Counted from the first letter of the stretch, positions 1 through 9,229 are shown. The stretch is DNA of 56,861 nt from Tamlana sp. 2_MG-2023 (GCF_030548465.1 NZ_JAUOSF010000012.1:1-56861), one strand, 5' to 3'. Program-made: numbers and translations. Notes: a model not told the origin generated them from the sequence alone.

Positions 1-63
1 CTTCGTCTCATAATACTGTTCAAATTTAAAAATTATTATTCTACTTTTAAACAGTTCGATTTT

Positions 64-99
64 AGGGGAAGCTTACAGAGGAGTAGACTTCCCCTTTTT
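64..99 (+). terminator. Rho-independent terminator of an upstream gene
   Basis: An 8-bp perfect stem (64-71 with 88-95) has a 16-nt loop and is followed by a run of five T on the + strand. It points to a plus-strand gene ending left of the window, convergent with the minus-strand gene ending at 172. The reverse direction lacks a T-run. Confidence 0.55.
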
Positions 100-171
100 A
101 GGACACGTTAAAAATTCGATAAATAATTATTGTTTAGCCTGGGTTTAATGAAGAATTTAAATTTTTTAAAC

Positions 172-960
172 TTAAAGAGTCGCTATTTCTTTTTCGGTGA
201 GTGCTATTAATTTTTTATTTCTTTCCTTTGAGTTGATAGCGCTTAAAATAGTCCACCCAGATTCCCGTATCATGCGTTTTATTATGCCTATTCTTCCTGG
301 GTTATTTCTTATTAAACTAATGGGGTCAGCTAATTTATTTGTATCGGTAGTTATATAACCATCCTTTGCTAAAGATACTTGAAAATCTAAAGCCAAAGAT
401 TGTACTTTGCCATTAAAATCATTTTGTTTGAATGCGTAATAGTTGTTGATTGCTATTTTTAATTTGGGGTTAATTCGAGAATACATTCCCGTGCTTTTTA
501 ACTCTTCTAAAGTAGCTCCTTCCATGGGTGGAAATTGTGCCCTATGCATCATACTATAAGTCAGTTGAATGAATTCTTCATCATAGACCGTGGGTATTTT
601 TTTGTTCCAATATGGAATGGGTTTAAAAGGGGGGATTTCCGTTTTACGATCTGCTACTGGGTCATACATATTGGTGCCTTCCATAATTAATAAATATTTC
701 ATTGAATAATATTTAAAACTATGACTTTCAACAAAAAATTCTAGCACACGTTGCTCATTGGTTAACTCATCGATTAAATTATTTAGATATGTTTTAACGG
801 CTATGTTATTTAATCTATTTTCATTCCAATTATTTATTTGAAGGGCTATAACTATTCCAATAACCACCAAAATAATTTCACCAATAGCATATTTTAAGTA
901 CTTTCCAGTCTTACCTTCCATGAGTAAGTTCTTTCTAATTTTTCTGAAGAATTTTATCAT
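172..960 (-). CDS. DUF6090-like single-pass membrane protein
   Basis: 262 aa. A basic N-terminus with the pattern LLxEGKTGKYLKYAIGEI is followed by one hydrophobic segment (about residues 25-42) ending in ALQINNWNE, which from memory is the hallmark of the flavobacterial family DUF6090. The remaining ~215 residues are hydrophilic and helical, probably outside the cytoplasm. Function is unknown. It stands alone, convergent with whatever ends at the terminator near 64-99 and divergent from the SDR gene at 1508. The family name comes from the N-terminal motif only. Confidence 0.75.
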   Translation of the reverse strand: MIKFFRKIRKNLLMEGKTGKYLKYAIGEIILVVIGIVIALQINNWNENRLNNIAVKTYLNNLIDELTNEQRVLEFFVESHSFKYYSMKYLLIMEGTNMYDPVADRKTEIPPFKPIPYWNKKIPTVYDEEFIQLTYSMMHRAQFPPMEGATLEELKSTGMYSRINPKLKIAINNYYAFKQNDFNGKVQSLALDFQVSLAKDGYITTDTNKLADPISLIRNNPGRIGIIKRMIRESGWTILSAINSKERNKKLIALTEKEIATL

Positions 961-1507
961 CTTTATTAAGTGATTATATGGTTAAGTAACGGTTTGTGAC
1001 GTCACTTAAGCCGCTAATTTTGAATATTAAACGGAATAAATAAAAGGCACCGTTTTAAACGCCTTTAAATGGGTTTAATATCTAGTACAGGTTGACTGTA
1101 TCACGTGTTGCAAATAATTATAAAAAGAGATAGGGAGAAGTTGTTAATAATCTTGATAACAGATTATTATAGTTAAATGTAGTTAAAATTTTTAAATGAA
1201 ACTGATTTTGTGATGATTTTAATGGACGAAAAATAAAATGTAATTAGGGAGACTTGATTCTAATGATAGAGATTAGTAGCTAGTTATATACTTTTAAGTT
1301 GATTTTTACACTTTGCTAATCTAAAGCAGCGCAGTCAAAATCGATTAGATGTAAAAAGTTACTAATTTTATCTGAGTAGGATTTGACATTCTACTTAAAA
1401 TTCAATTTTAGAATACCAAACTAACTACTGATTTCTAAACCTATTTTTACTAAATGCTCCTCCTAAATAATTATTGTATTTTTACGGCTTCAAAATTTTA
1501 GAATTGC
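961..1507. other. 547-bp divergent intergenic region, no gene seen
   Basis: AT-rich sequence between the DUF6090-like gene and the SDR gene. I find no convincing open reading frame, tRNA or repeat family. It holds a short palindrome (stem 1043-1048 with 1061-1066) and the imperfect hairpin listed at 1303-1357. Promoters for both flanking genes must lie here, but no clean TAnnTTTG with an upstream TTG was found. Confidence 0.5.
1303..1357. other. imperfect two-part hairpin in intergenic DNA
   Basis: An outer stem (1303-1310 with 1350-1357, 8 bp) and an inner stem (1316-1321 with 1343-1348, 6 bp) are separated by small bulges around a ~21-nt loop. It is not followed by a T-run. It could be a structured leader or a relic of a palindromic element; only the pairing is seen. 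Confidence 0.3.
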
Positions 1508-2311
1508 ATGGCGAAAGTTGTTTTGATTACTGGAGGATCTTCAGGTATTGGTAAATCCATAGGGATATTTTTAAGTGAGAAAGGATTTGTAGTTTACGGA
1601 ACTAGTAGAAGTCCTGAAAAGTATACAGAAAGTCCGTTTCCAATTTTAGGCTTAGATGTTAAAGACAATCAAACCATTAACCAAACCGTTGAAACCATCA
1701 TTCAAAATGAGGGAAGACTCGATGTTGTTGTTAACAACGCCGGTGCGGGGATTACAGGGCCTATTGAAGAAATTCCTGAAGCCGAGATTAAAAATAATTT
1801 TGAAACTAATTTTTTCGGACCCATACGTGTTATTAAAGCGGTGCTTCCACACATGCGAAAGCAGGGGGAAGGTTTAATTATCAATATAACTTCTATTGCA
1901 GGGTATATGGGCTTGCCTTATCGAGGTGTTTATAGTGCGAGCAAAGGTGCTTTAGAGTTGCTTACTGAAGCTTATAGAATGGAATTGAAAGATTTTAATA
2001 TTGAAATGACCAATGTAGCACCCGGAGATTTTGCCACTAATATCGCTGCAGGGCGTTATCATGCACCACTTTTAGAGGATTCGCCATATAAAAAACCTTA
2101 TGGTCATACTTTAGATTTAATGAATACGCATGTTGACCATGGAAGCAATCCAAATATGATGGCCGAAGCGGTTTACAAAGTCATTCAAACTAAAAAGCCT
2201 AAAGTACACTATAAAATAGGCGCTTTTATGCAGAAATTCTCCATCGTTTTAAAGCGTATTTTACCAGATACGGTTTATGAAAAGCTTCTAATGAATCATT
2301 ATAAGTTGTAG
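1508..2311 (+). CDS. short-chain dehydrogenase/reductase
   Basis: 267 aa, the usual length for classical SDRs. The cofactor motif TGGSSGIG is at residues 8-15, NNAG at 76-79, the catalytic Ser at about 129 in NITSIAG, and YSASK at 142-146. These give a complete Ser-Tyr-Lys active site on a Rossmann fold. Substrate and NAD/NADP preference cannot be read with confidence. The C-terminal ~60 residues, with a VHYKIGAFMQK segment, resemble SDRs that act on lipids or retinol-like substrates. The gene is monocistronic and converges with the lipoprotein gene ending 1 nt downstream. Confidence 0.9.
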   Translation: MAKVVLITGGSSGIGKSIGIFLSEKGFVVYGTSRSPEKYTESPFPILGLDVKDNQTINQTVETIIQNEGRLDVVVNNAGAGITGPIEEIPEAEIKNNFETNFFGPIRVIKAVLPHMRKQGEGLIINITSIAGYMGLPYRGVYSASKGALELLTEAYRMELKDFNIEMTNVAPGDFATNIAAGRYHAPLLEDSPYKKPYGHTLDLMNTHVDHGSNPNMMAEAVYKVIQTKKPKVHYKIGAFMQKFSIVLKRILPDTVYEKLLMNHYKL

Positions 2312-2312
2312 A

Positions 2313-3734
2313 TTATCTATTGATTAGCCCTAATAAATTATCTTCAAATTTATAAGAGAAAATATTAGAATTACTATCAATAATCTTCTTGTCTTTATCT
2401 ACAATGATCACTTTAGTAATAGGGTAGATAATAAGTTTTTCTGAGGCCACTTCAGAATTTTCAAATTGATATTCTTCCGCGTGGTTGAAATTAAAAGTGT
2501 CCAATATTTTCTTTGCCTTAGCTATACCAAAGTCATTAATGTTTATTGAAATGAAATTTACATCAGGATATTTAATTTTTAATTCCTTGATTTTATAATG
2601 ACTGTCTTTAAAGTGTTCGTAATAAACATTAGACCAAAAAGTAATAACGGTTAGTTCTTTAATCACCGAATTTAAAGTTAAAGCATTATTGTTGTAATCT
2701 ACAAGGTTAACCGTGGGAAGGGTAGACCCGTTTTTTAAACGGTGAATAGATTGTGCATAGCGTGACATGCGTTCTTTTTCAGAAGCATTACTACTTTTAG
2801 CTCTATAAAAATTTAGAATTTTCTTGTTATTTTCTTCGTTATCGCTTTTCGATAAGTATTTTAAAGTAAAATGATATAGTAAATCATCTTTAATCAAACT
2901 ATTTGTAACTAGGCTATCTACCAATTTTAAACGGCCATAATTATAACAAAAGGCATGGGCTTCACGTGATTTTCCTGGATCGTGATTTTTGTGTACTTTG
3001 AGTGCAAGATTACTTAAATTATGCTTTAAAAACGTCTGGTAATTCGGGTAGTCACTAAAAACAGTATCATTGTAATTAATCGTTTTTCTATAGTTATAGA
3101 AATCGGCGGGTAAGCCTTTTAAGTTTTTTGCTTTATTTCTTCCATGGTGCGCAAATGGATAAACCTCTTTATTGCTATAGTAACTGTACCTATTATTAGC
3201 TTCTATGATTTGAACAAATAGCGGAGACGGTTCATATTTACTAATAAATCTTTCTAAATTAGTATCCTTAATTGCTTTTATAGAATCAATTTTCTTCTCG
3301 TATTCCAAAGGAGGTAACTGACTTAATCTTACGATATCTTTTTCTTCTTTTTCATGAAAAAGAAAGTCTTCAATTAGGTAGTTGTTTTTCTTGTCACCTT
3401 TTCCTGTAAAAACTAAAGATTCATCAAAATCTAGAGTATTTAATCTGAAAAACACACTGTCTTTAGGTTCTAATAAAACAATTTGTGATTCAAGCCCATG
3501 TTTAAAAGTGTAAAGTCCAGGCTGTAGTGAGTCAATTTTATAAATAAATCGATTAACACCATTAAGTTTTACCGTATCAAGAATGGATTGATTTTTAGAT
3601 AAAACCACATAATTCGTACTCGGGTTAATAATTTCACCCCCAATATACGCACAACTATTTGCCGCATTATCAGCATTTTTTTCACAGCTAAAAAAGGCAA
3701 GTAGTAAAACTATAAATGAAAAATAAAATCTCAT
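2313..3734 (-). CDS. TlpA/thioredoxin-fold lipoprotein lacking the CXXC active site
   Basis: 473 aa from the ATG chosen at 3734, which begins MRFYF and reaches a lipobox ending FFSC near residue 17. An upstream in-frame ATG would add ten polar residues and spoil the signal peptide. The N-terminal part resembles the DUF4369-type domain of Bacteroidetes TlpA-like proteins. The C-terminal ~130 residues look like a thioredoxin fold (TVITFWSNVYY, then VNFISININD). The expected WCxxC is WSNVYY, so no disulfide chemistry is possible at that site. It is probably a periplasmic or surface lipoprotein with a binding or structural role. Confidence 0.7.
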   Translation of the reverse strand: MRFYFSFIVLLLAFFSCEKNADNAANSCAYIGGEIINPSTNYVVLSKNQSILDTVKLNGVNRFIYKIDSLQPGLYTFKHGLESQIVLLEPKDSVFFRLNTLDFDESLVFTGKGDKKNNYLIEDFLFHEKEEKDIVRLSQLPPLEYEKKIDSIKAIKDTNLERFISKYEPSPLFVQIIEANNRYSYYSNKEVYPFAHHGRNKAKNLKGLPADFYNYRKTINYNDTVFSDYPNYQTFLKHNLSNLALKVHKNHDPGKSREAHAFCYNYGRLKLVDSLVTNSLIKDDLLYHFTLKYLSKSDNEENNKKILNFYRAKSSNASEKERMSRYAQSIHRLKNGSTLPTVNLVDYNNNALTLNSVIKELTVITFWSNVYYEHFKDSHYKIKELKIKYPDVNFISININDFGIAKAKKILDTFNFNHAEEYQFENSEVASEKLIIYPITKVIIVDKDKKIIDSNSNIFSYKFEDNLLGLINR

Positions 3735-3865
3735 AAATGTATTAGGTGTCTTTGGATGTGGCAAAAGTATACCATGTAAAGGGATTCGGCTGTTAAGAGG
3801 CTGTTAAAAGTTGATTTTCCTACAATTTTAGACACATTCTACACAATAAAATTGAGGGTTTTAAG

Positions 3866-3897
3866 TTTCGTCTTACCGATTCATTTTTCTACTTTTG
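3866..3897 (+). promoter_or_regulatory. Bacteroidetes-type promoter for the ABC-F gene
   Basis: A TTTC at 3866-3869 (-33-like) is separated by 20 nt from TACTTTTG at 3890-3897, a perfect TAnnTTTG -7 box. The ATG follows about 20 nt later, implying a very short leader. Confidence 0.6.
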
Positions 3898-3916
3898 CAA
3901 AAATTTAATTTAAGTT

Positions 3917-5536
3917 ATGTTATCAGTATCAAATCTTTCTGTCCAATTTGGAAAACGCGTGCTTTTTGATGAAGTGAATACCACTTTTAATAATGGCAAC
4001 TGCTACGGTATTATTGGAGCCAATGGTTCAGGGAAATCAACGTTTTTAAAGATTATTTCTGGAAAAATGGATCCTACCTCAGGACATGTGTCTTTAGAAT
4101 CCGGAAAACGTATGTCGGTACTAGAGCAAAATCATAATTTATATGATGAGCATACGGTTTTAGAAACCATTTTAATGGGAAATAAGCCGTTGTTTAAAAT
4201 TAAAACTGAAATTGATGCGCTTTACGCAGATTATTCTGATGAAAACGCCGAAAAAATAGGGGAGTTACAAGTTCAATTTGAGGAAATGGACGGGTGGAAT
4301 GCCGATAGTAATGCGGCTTCTATGCTATCGAACTTAGGAATTAAAGAAGAATTTCACCACGCCATGATGGCCGATTTGGATGGTAAACAAAAAGTACGTG
4401 TGTTATTAGCACAGGCTTTATTTGGAAATCCAGATGTGCTTATTATGGATGAGCCTACCAACGACTTGGATTACGAAACCATTTCTTGGTTAGAAAATTT
4501 CTTAGCTAATTATGACAATTGTGTGATTGTGGTATCTCACGATAGACACTTTTTAGATGCGGTTTGTACACATATTTCTGATATTGACTTCGGAAAAATA
4601 AACCACTACTCTGGAAACTATACGTTTTGGTATGAGTCTTCGCAATTAGCAGCAAGACAACATGCACAGCAAAACAAAAAAGCTGAAGAGAAGAAAAAAG
4701 AATTAGAAGAATTTATACGTCGTTTTTCTGCCAACGTAGCAAAAAGTAAACAAGCTACCAGTAGAAAGAAAATGATTGATAAATTGAATATTGCCGATAT
4801 CCGTCGTACCAGTCGTAGATATCCTGCTATTATTTTTGAACGTGAAAGAGAAGCAGGTGATCAAATATTAAATGTTGAAGGTTTAGCGGCTTCTATCGAT
4901 GGCGAAACTTTATTTAAGGATATTGATTTAAACCTTGCAAAAGGCGATAAAGTGGTGGTGTTTTCTAGAGATTCTAGAGCTACAACTGCTTTTTATCAAA
5001 TTTTAAATGATAATGAAAAAGCTGATGCTGGTAAATTCATGTGGGGTGTGACGACAACACAGTCGTATTTACCACTAGATAATAGTGAGTTTTTTGATAA
5101 CGACTTAACGCTTATTGATTGGTTACGCCGATGGGCAACGACTGAAGAAGAGCGTGAAGAAGTTAATATTCGTGGTTTCCTTGGGAAAATGATTTTTAGT
5201 GGAGAAGAAGCCTTTAAAAAATCGTCTGTACTATCAGGGGGAGAAAAAGTAAGATGTATGTTATCTCGAATGATGATGATGCGTGCTAACGTATTACAAC
5301 TTGATGAGCCAACCAATCACTTAGACTTAGAAAGTATTACCGCTTTTAATAACTCATTAAAAAACTTTAAAGGCACCATCTTGTTTACAACACACGATCA
5401 TGAGTTTGCACAAACGGTTGCTAACCGTGTTGTAGAATTAACTCCAAATGGCGTTATTGACCGTTACACCACGTTCGACGAGTACATGCAAAACCCAAAG
5501 ATTAAAGAGTTACGTAATAAAATGTATACTGTTTAG
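3917..5536 (+). CDS. ABC-F family ATPase (YbiT-like), second Walker A lost
   Basis: 539 aa with two ABC ATPase domains and no membrane segments, as in ABC-F ribosome-associated factors. Domain 1 has an intact Walker A (GANGSGKST, 34-42) and Walker B (LIMDEPTNDLD), with a degenerate signature (LDGKQKVR). A basic linker lies at about 250-300. Domain 2 has the signature LSGGEKVR (about 440), Walker B LQLDEPTNHLD (about 460) and a switch His in TTHDHEF. Its Walker A position reads FSRDSRATT (about 348) instead of GxxGxGKST. ABC-F proteins act on translating or stalled ribosomes; this one most resembles the YbiT branch. Monocistronic with its own promoter and a strong terminator. Confidence 0.88.
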   Translation: MLSVSNLSVQFGKRVLFDEVNTTFNNGNCYGIIGANGSGKSTFLKIISGKMDPTSGHVSLESGKRMSVLEQNHNLYDEHTVLETILMGNKPLFKIKTEIDALYADYSDENAEKIGELQVQFEEMDGWNADSNAASMLSNLGIKEEFHHAMMADLDGKQKVRVLLAQALFGNPDVLIMDEPTNDLDYETISWLENFLANYDNCVIVVSHDRHFLDAVCTHISDIDFGKINHYSGNYTFWYESSQLAARQHAQQNKKAEEKKKELEEFIRRFSANVAKSKQATSRKKMIDKLNIADIRRTSRRYPAIIFEREREAGDQILNVEGLAASIDGETLFKDIDLNLAKGDKVVVFSRDSRATTAFYQILNDNEKADAGKFMWGVTTTQSYLPLDNSEFFDNDLTLIDWLRRWATTEEEREEVNIRGFLGKMIFSGEEAFKKSSVLSGGEKVRCMLSRMMMMRANVLQLDEPTNHLDLESITAFNNSLKNFKGTILFTTHDHEFAQTVANRVVELTPNGVIDRYTTFDEYMQNPKIKELRNKMYTV

Positions 5537-5563
5537 GTTTTATTAAAGTTATAAATTATAAAG

Positions 5564-5599
5564 AGGGTTGGACTAGTTTTAGTTTGACCCTTTTTTTTT
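5564..5599 (+). terminator. strong terminator after the ABC-F gene
   Basis: A 12-bp stem including three G-U pairs (5564-5575 with 5580-5591) and a 4-nt loop are followed by about nine T. It lies 28 nt after the stop codon. Confidence 0.85.
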
Positions 5600-6258
5600 G
5601 AATGAAAAGTGAATAATTAAAAATGAAAAATTGACGGGAGACCGAAGACGGAATGCTGAAGTTGTCGTTCGCGACGAAAGACGGTATTTATTAAATTAAT
5701 AATTAAAAAGGAACAGTTAAAAATTTAACCATTCTAAAGTCGGTTACACGAATAAACAATTCAACATACAGAAAGATAACCTTATTGATTCCAAAGGCTA
5801 TACAAAAATATGAACAAAACCGGTGTTCAAGCGGAGACGAGAAGGTGTCATTAATTGTAATACAACAGCTGAACTTTTAGACGTACAAGAAGTCAATGGT
5901 CAACAGTCAAAGGTCAACAGTTAATTTGGAGTTTTCAGTCATAGTTAAACAAACAAACATTTCTACAATTAATAATTAAAAAGTAAAAGTTAAAAATTTT
6001 AACGTCGGTTACACGATTGAATACTTAAACAAATAAACGTAATCCAAATAATCAATAATAACTAATCAATATTCAATTTCACGTTCAACCCTCTTCTGTC
6101 ATCCGTCATCGGTCAAAATTAATCAATCTTCAATCCGTACAACTTTCATCAACTTCAACGTCGGTTACACGGTTAAACAATTCAACAAATAAACATTCCC
6201 CAAATAATCAATAAAAAATAATCAATTTTCAATTCCTAGGTCTTCGGTCAAAAATCCA
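5600..6258. repeat. degenerate intergenic repeat mosaic with heptamers
   Basis: The 837-bp gap between the ABC-F gene and the convergent thioredoxin operon has no gene. It is a patchwork of short recurring pieces found again at 9.3-10.1 and 12.1-12.6 kb: CGGTTACACG (near 5742, 6004 and 6163), AATTAATAATTAAAAAG (near 5694 and 5967), AATCAATAATAACTA-like strings, GTCATCC/GTCATCG runs, and a short in-register heptamer run (GTCAATG, GTCAACA, GTCAAAG, GTCAACA) at 5892-5919. Confidence 0.7.
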
Positions 6259-6259
6259 C

Positions 6260-6296
6260 AAAAAAAACAGCCCAGAAATAAATTCCAGGCTGTTTT
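6260..6296 (-). terminator. terminator of the peroxiredoxin-thioredoxin operon
   Basis: A 9-bp perfect stem (6264-6272 with 6288-6296) is followed, read on the minus strand, by a run of T corresponding to the A-run at 6260-6267. It lies about 80 nt past the stop of the last gene. Confidence 0.75.
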
Positions 6297-6373
6297 AATA
6301 AAATGTTTGATAAGTTTCGAAAATTAATTTTCAGGATAGCGATAAATAATCACCACTTTTGTTTCCCTGAAAA

Positions 6374-6631
6374 CTAACTATCTATCGATCCCATAACACG
6401 CTTCATAAAGCCGTTTAGAGCTTCTTTTTTAGGCGTGCCTTCTTTGATCATTTTGTTAACTTCAACGGCTCCGTACATGTTAGAAATAAGCTCGCCAATA
6501 ACGTCCAATTCTTCGTCTTTTAAAGAAGGTACTTCGGTTAAAGCTTCTAGCGTTTCGATGGTTTCAATTACGAAATCCTCGTCATTCTCCTCAATAAATT
6601 GAGTAAGATGTTTAATTACTGGTAACTTCAT
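6374..6631 (-). CDS. small acidic helical protein (DUF6952-like)
   Basis: 85 aa, acidic and predicted helical, with no signal peptide or cysteine. The pattern FIEENDEDFVIETIETLEAL plus a final GFMKRVMGSI matches, from memory, a flavobacterial family (DUF6952) encoded right after a thioredoxin. Its start lies inside the end of the thioredoxin gene (20-bp overlap), so the two are translationally coupled. A cytoplasmic partner or regulator of the thioredoxin is plausible, but no function is established by sequence. Confidence 0.7.
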   Translation of the reverse strand: MKLPVIKHLTQFIEENDEDFVIETIETLEALTEVPSLKDEELDVIGELISNMYGAVEVNKMIKEGTPKKEALNGFMKRVMGSIDS

Positions 6632-6926
6632 CGACTAATTCTTTTAAGACGTCAAACTTGTTCGTTTGAACTTGGTTTAAAAATGCTCCATTTTTGAAAG
6701 TGGCAAAAGTTGGTAAATTATCCACGTTTGCTAATTTTCTTGATTCTGGAAATTTTTCAGCATCGGCAATAACAAAAGAAACGTTTTCATTTTCTGTTGC
6801 TAACTTCTTAAATTTAGGTTTCATAATGCGGCAGTTACCACACCAAGTGGCAGAGAACTGTACGACTACAGTATCATTACTTGAAACTAATTCGCCTAAA
6901 TTATCTTTATCTAATTCTTGAACCAT
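6612..6926 (-). CDS. thioredoxin family protein
   Basis: 104 aa, standard thioredoxin length, cytoplasmic. The active site is WCGNC (28-32), a variant of the classical WCGPC, and the cis-Pro is in NLPTFATF. It begins 14 nt after the peroxiredoxin stop and overlaps the following small gene by 20 bp. It is probably the reductant for the upstream two-cysteine peroxiredoxin; operon structure supports this but does not prove it. Confidence 0.9.
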   Translation of the reverse strand: MVQELDKDNLGELVSSNDTVVVQFSATWCGNCRIMKPKFKKLATENENVSFVIADAEKFPESRKLANVDNLPTFATFKNGAFLNQVQTNKFDVLKELVDEVTSN

Positions 6927-6940
6927 GAGATTTATTTTTT

Positions 6941-7579
6941 TTAGTGAGAAGCTAAATATTCAGCAGTACCCTTAGCGTTAGCTTGCATAGCATCTTTTCC
7001 TTCTTCCCAGTTTGCAGGACAAACTTCACCTTTTTCTTGAACATGCGTTAAAGCATCTACTAAACGAATGTACTCGCCAACATTTCTTCCTAAAGGCATG
7101 TTGTTGATGCTTTCGTGTTGCACCACACCATCTTCGTCAATAATGTAAGTTGCTCTGTATGTTACGTTATCACCTTCAACTTGTACAGTACCTGTAGCTT
7201 CGTCAAAAGTTTCGTTTGTAATATCTAAAATACCTAAAATACTAGAAAGGTTACGGTTGCTATCTGCAAGAATAGGGTAAGTAACACCTTCAATTCCACC
7301 GTTGTCTTTTGAAGCACTTAACCATGCAAAGTGTACTTCTGGCGTATCACAAGAAGCACCGATAACAATAGTGTTACGTTTTTCAAATTCTGGTAAAGCT
7401 GCTTGAAAAGCATGTAATTCTGTCGGACAAACAAAAGTAAAATCTTTTGGGTACCAAAATAAAACTACTTTTTTCTTGTTGTTTTTTGCTTCTTCTAGAA
7501 CGTTTACTTTAAAAGTATCGCCCATTTCATTCATGGCGTCTACGTTTAAATCTGGGAAAGTTTTTCCTACTAATGACAT
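6941..7579 (-). CDS. typical two-Cys peroxiredoxin (AhpC/Prx1 type)
   Basis: 212 aa. The peroxidatic Cys is C51 in FTFVCPTELHAF, and the resolving Cys is C187 in GEVCPANW near the C-terminus. These define a typical two-Cys peroxiredoxin reducing H2O2, organic peroxides or peroxynitrite in the cytoplasm. It is first in a three-gene operon with a thioredoxin, which would recycle it instead of AhpF. A possible -7 box is at 7615-7622. In related bacteria such genes answer to peroxide regulators, but no operator was identified here. Confidence 0.93.
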   Translation of the reverse strand: MSLVGKTFPDLNVDAMNEMGDTFKVNVLEEAKNNKKKVVLFWYPKDFTFVCPTELHAFQAALPEFEKRNTIVIGASCDTPEVHFAWLSASKDNGGIEGVTYPILADSNRNLSSILGILDITNETFDEATGTVQVEGDNVTYRATYIIDEDGVVQHESINNMPLGRNVGEYIRLVDALTHVQEKGEVCPANWEEGKDAMQANAKGTAEYLASH

Positions 7580-7614
7580 ATTTTTGTATTTAAATTATTA
7601 ATTGTTTTCTCTTG

Positions 7615-7622
7615 CAAATTTA
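7615..7622 (-). promoter_or_regulatory. possible -7 box for the peroxiredoxin operon
   Basis: TAAATTTG on the minus strand (TAnnTTTG form) lies about 35 nt upstream of the ATG. No clear -33 TTG is found at the usual spacing, so this is tentative. Confidence 0.4.
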
Positions 7623-7717
7623 GCACAGTTATTAGATTTTTTAGGAATATAAAATCCTAAAAATTTATTAAAGTATAGATTTTAATTATAGTGTTTTTTA
7701 AACTGAATAGTTTTCAG

Positions 7718-9184
7718 TTATTTAGAAGAAAGTTGCTTGATTTTAATATTTAAAGCCGCGAATAATAAAGTGGTAAACGGACTCAACCAATTGAAAATAG
7801 CATACATAAAATATTCACCCACACCCACGCCTAAAACACCAGATTGGTAGGCCCCACAGGTATTCCAAGGAATTAAAACAGAAGTTACCGTACCAGAATC
7901 TTCCAAAGTACGACTTAAATTTTCTGGCGCCAGTTTTTTATCTTCGTAAGCTTGTTTAAACATTTTACCAGGAATTACGATGGCTAAATATTGATCGGAA
8001 GCAATAATGTTTAAACCCAAACAGCTTAAAACAGTACTTGCAAATAATCCGAAAATTGAAGAAGCTACAGATAGTAAGGCCTTTGTAATACGCGCCAATG
8101 CTCCAATGCCGTCCATAACGCCACCAAAAACCATGGCGCATATAATTAAACAGATGGTCCATAGCATGCCTTTCATACCACCAGAAGCAAAAAGCTCGTT
8201 TAATTTTTCATTTTCAGTTGTGATTTGAATATCGGTTAGAATGGAGGTGATAATCGTGGAAATTTTAGAATCGCCTAAATCATTTAAAACATGCGGTTGA
8301 AAAACAAACGCAAAAATAGCAGCTAGTAAGACGCCAGTTAATAAAGCAACCAATGGTTTTGTTTTAAGTAAAATAAGCCCAACGACAACCACAGGTACGG
8401 CAAATAACCAAGGTGTAATGTTGAATGTTGTTTCTATGGTGTCTAATAAATTACTAACATCGGCATTACCAGTGGTTTCTGTGGTAGCACTTAAAATACC
8501 GAAAACAATTAAGGTTACCACTATCGTGGGAATGGTGGTAATGGCCATATAACGAATATGGGTAAACAAATCGGTTCCAGCCATAGCAGGAGCGAGGTTG
8601 GTGGTATCACTTAAAGGCGACATTTTATCACCAAAATAGGCGCCTGAAATCACAGCACCAGCAATCATACCAGGGTTGATGCCTAAAGCAGTACCGATGC
8701 CCACTAAAGCAATACCCACGGTTGCCGAAGTGGTCCATGAACTTCCCGTTGCAATAGAAATCACTGCAGCAATAACGACCGAGGCCGGTAAAAATATTTG
8801 CGGACTTAAAACCTGTAAACCATAATACACCATAGCGGGAATCACACCACTAACAAGCCAAGTACCTGCCAGTGCACCCACTAAAAAGAGAATCATAATT
8901 GGCACAAAAACACTTTTTAGGTTTTCCCAAATTTCTTGTAGCATGCGTTTAAAAGTCACTTTATTAAAAAAGCCTACTAAAGCCGCCACAAAGGCACCAA
9001 TTAAAAGAATGTATTGGTTGGAATATGCGCCAAACATTTCACCATCGGCGAAAAAAATGTTGTAAGCTAAAAAGCCCATTAGAATCACCACAGGAATTAT
9101 AGCTTCAGTGAAATTAAGGGCTTTATTATCTATAATATGTTGTCCGTCAGCATTAATTTCTGAAATATTCTTATCGTCTTCCAT
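7718..9184 (-). CDS. nhaC: NhaC-type Na+/H+ antiporter
   Basis: 488 aa with about 11-12 hydrophobic segments after a hydrophilic N-terminus. Polar intramembrane motifs typical of the NhaC family are present: ATGSSWTTSATVGIAL, GAYFGDKMSPLSDTTNLAPA and the C-terminal EDSGTVTSVLIPWNTCGAY. NhaC antiporters exchange Na+ for H+ across the inner membrane, which fits a marine organism. It is monocistronic; the upstream side borders the large repeat region. Exact ion stoichiometry cannot be read. Confidence 0.88.
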   Translation of the reverse strand: MEDDKNISEINADGQHIIDNKALNFTEAIIPVVILMGFLAYNIFFADGEMFGAYSNQYILLIGAFVAALVGFFNKVTFKRMLQEIWENLKSVFVPIMILFLVGALAGTWLVSGVIPAMVYYGLQVLSPQIFLPASVVIAAVISIATGSSWTTSATVGIALVGIGTALGINPGMIAGAVISGAYFGDKMSPLSDTTNLAPAMAGTDLFTHIRYMAITTIPTIVVTLIVFGILSATTETTGNADVSNLLDTIETTFNITPWLFAVPVVVVGLILLKTKPLVALLTGVLLAAIFAFVFQPHVLNDLGDSKISTIITSILTDIQITTENEKLNELFASGGMKGMLWTICLIICAMVFGGVMDGIGALARITKALLSVASSIFGLFASTVLSCLGLNIIASDQYLAIVIPGKMFKQAYEDKKLAPENLSRTLEDSGTVTSVLIPWNTCGAYQSGVLGVGVGEYFMYAIFNWLSPFTTLLFAALNIKIKQLSSK

Positions 9185-9229
9185 AGGGTGATTTTAGCAC
9201 CGTAATGTTACGATTTTCGTAGATGTTAT

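Noticed and set aside
7675-7717. Hairpin near AACTGAATAGTTTTCAGTT as a terminator for nhaC
   Set aside because: The 7-bp stem is not followed by a T-run on either strand.
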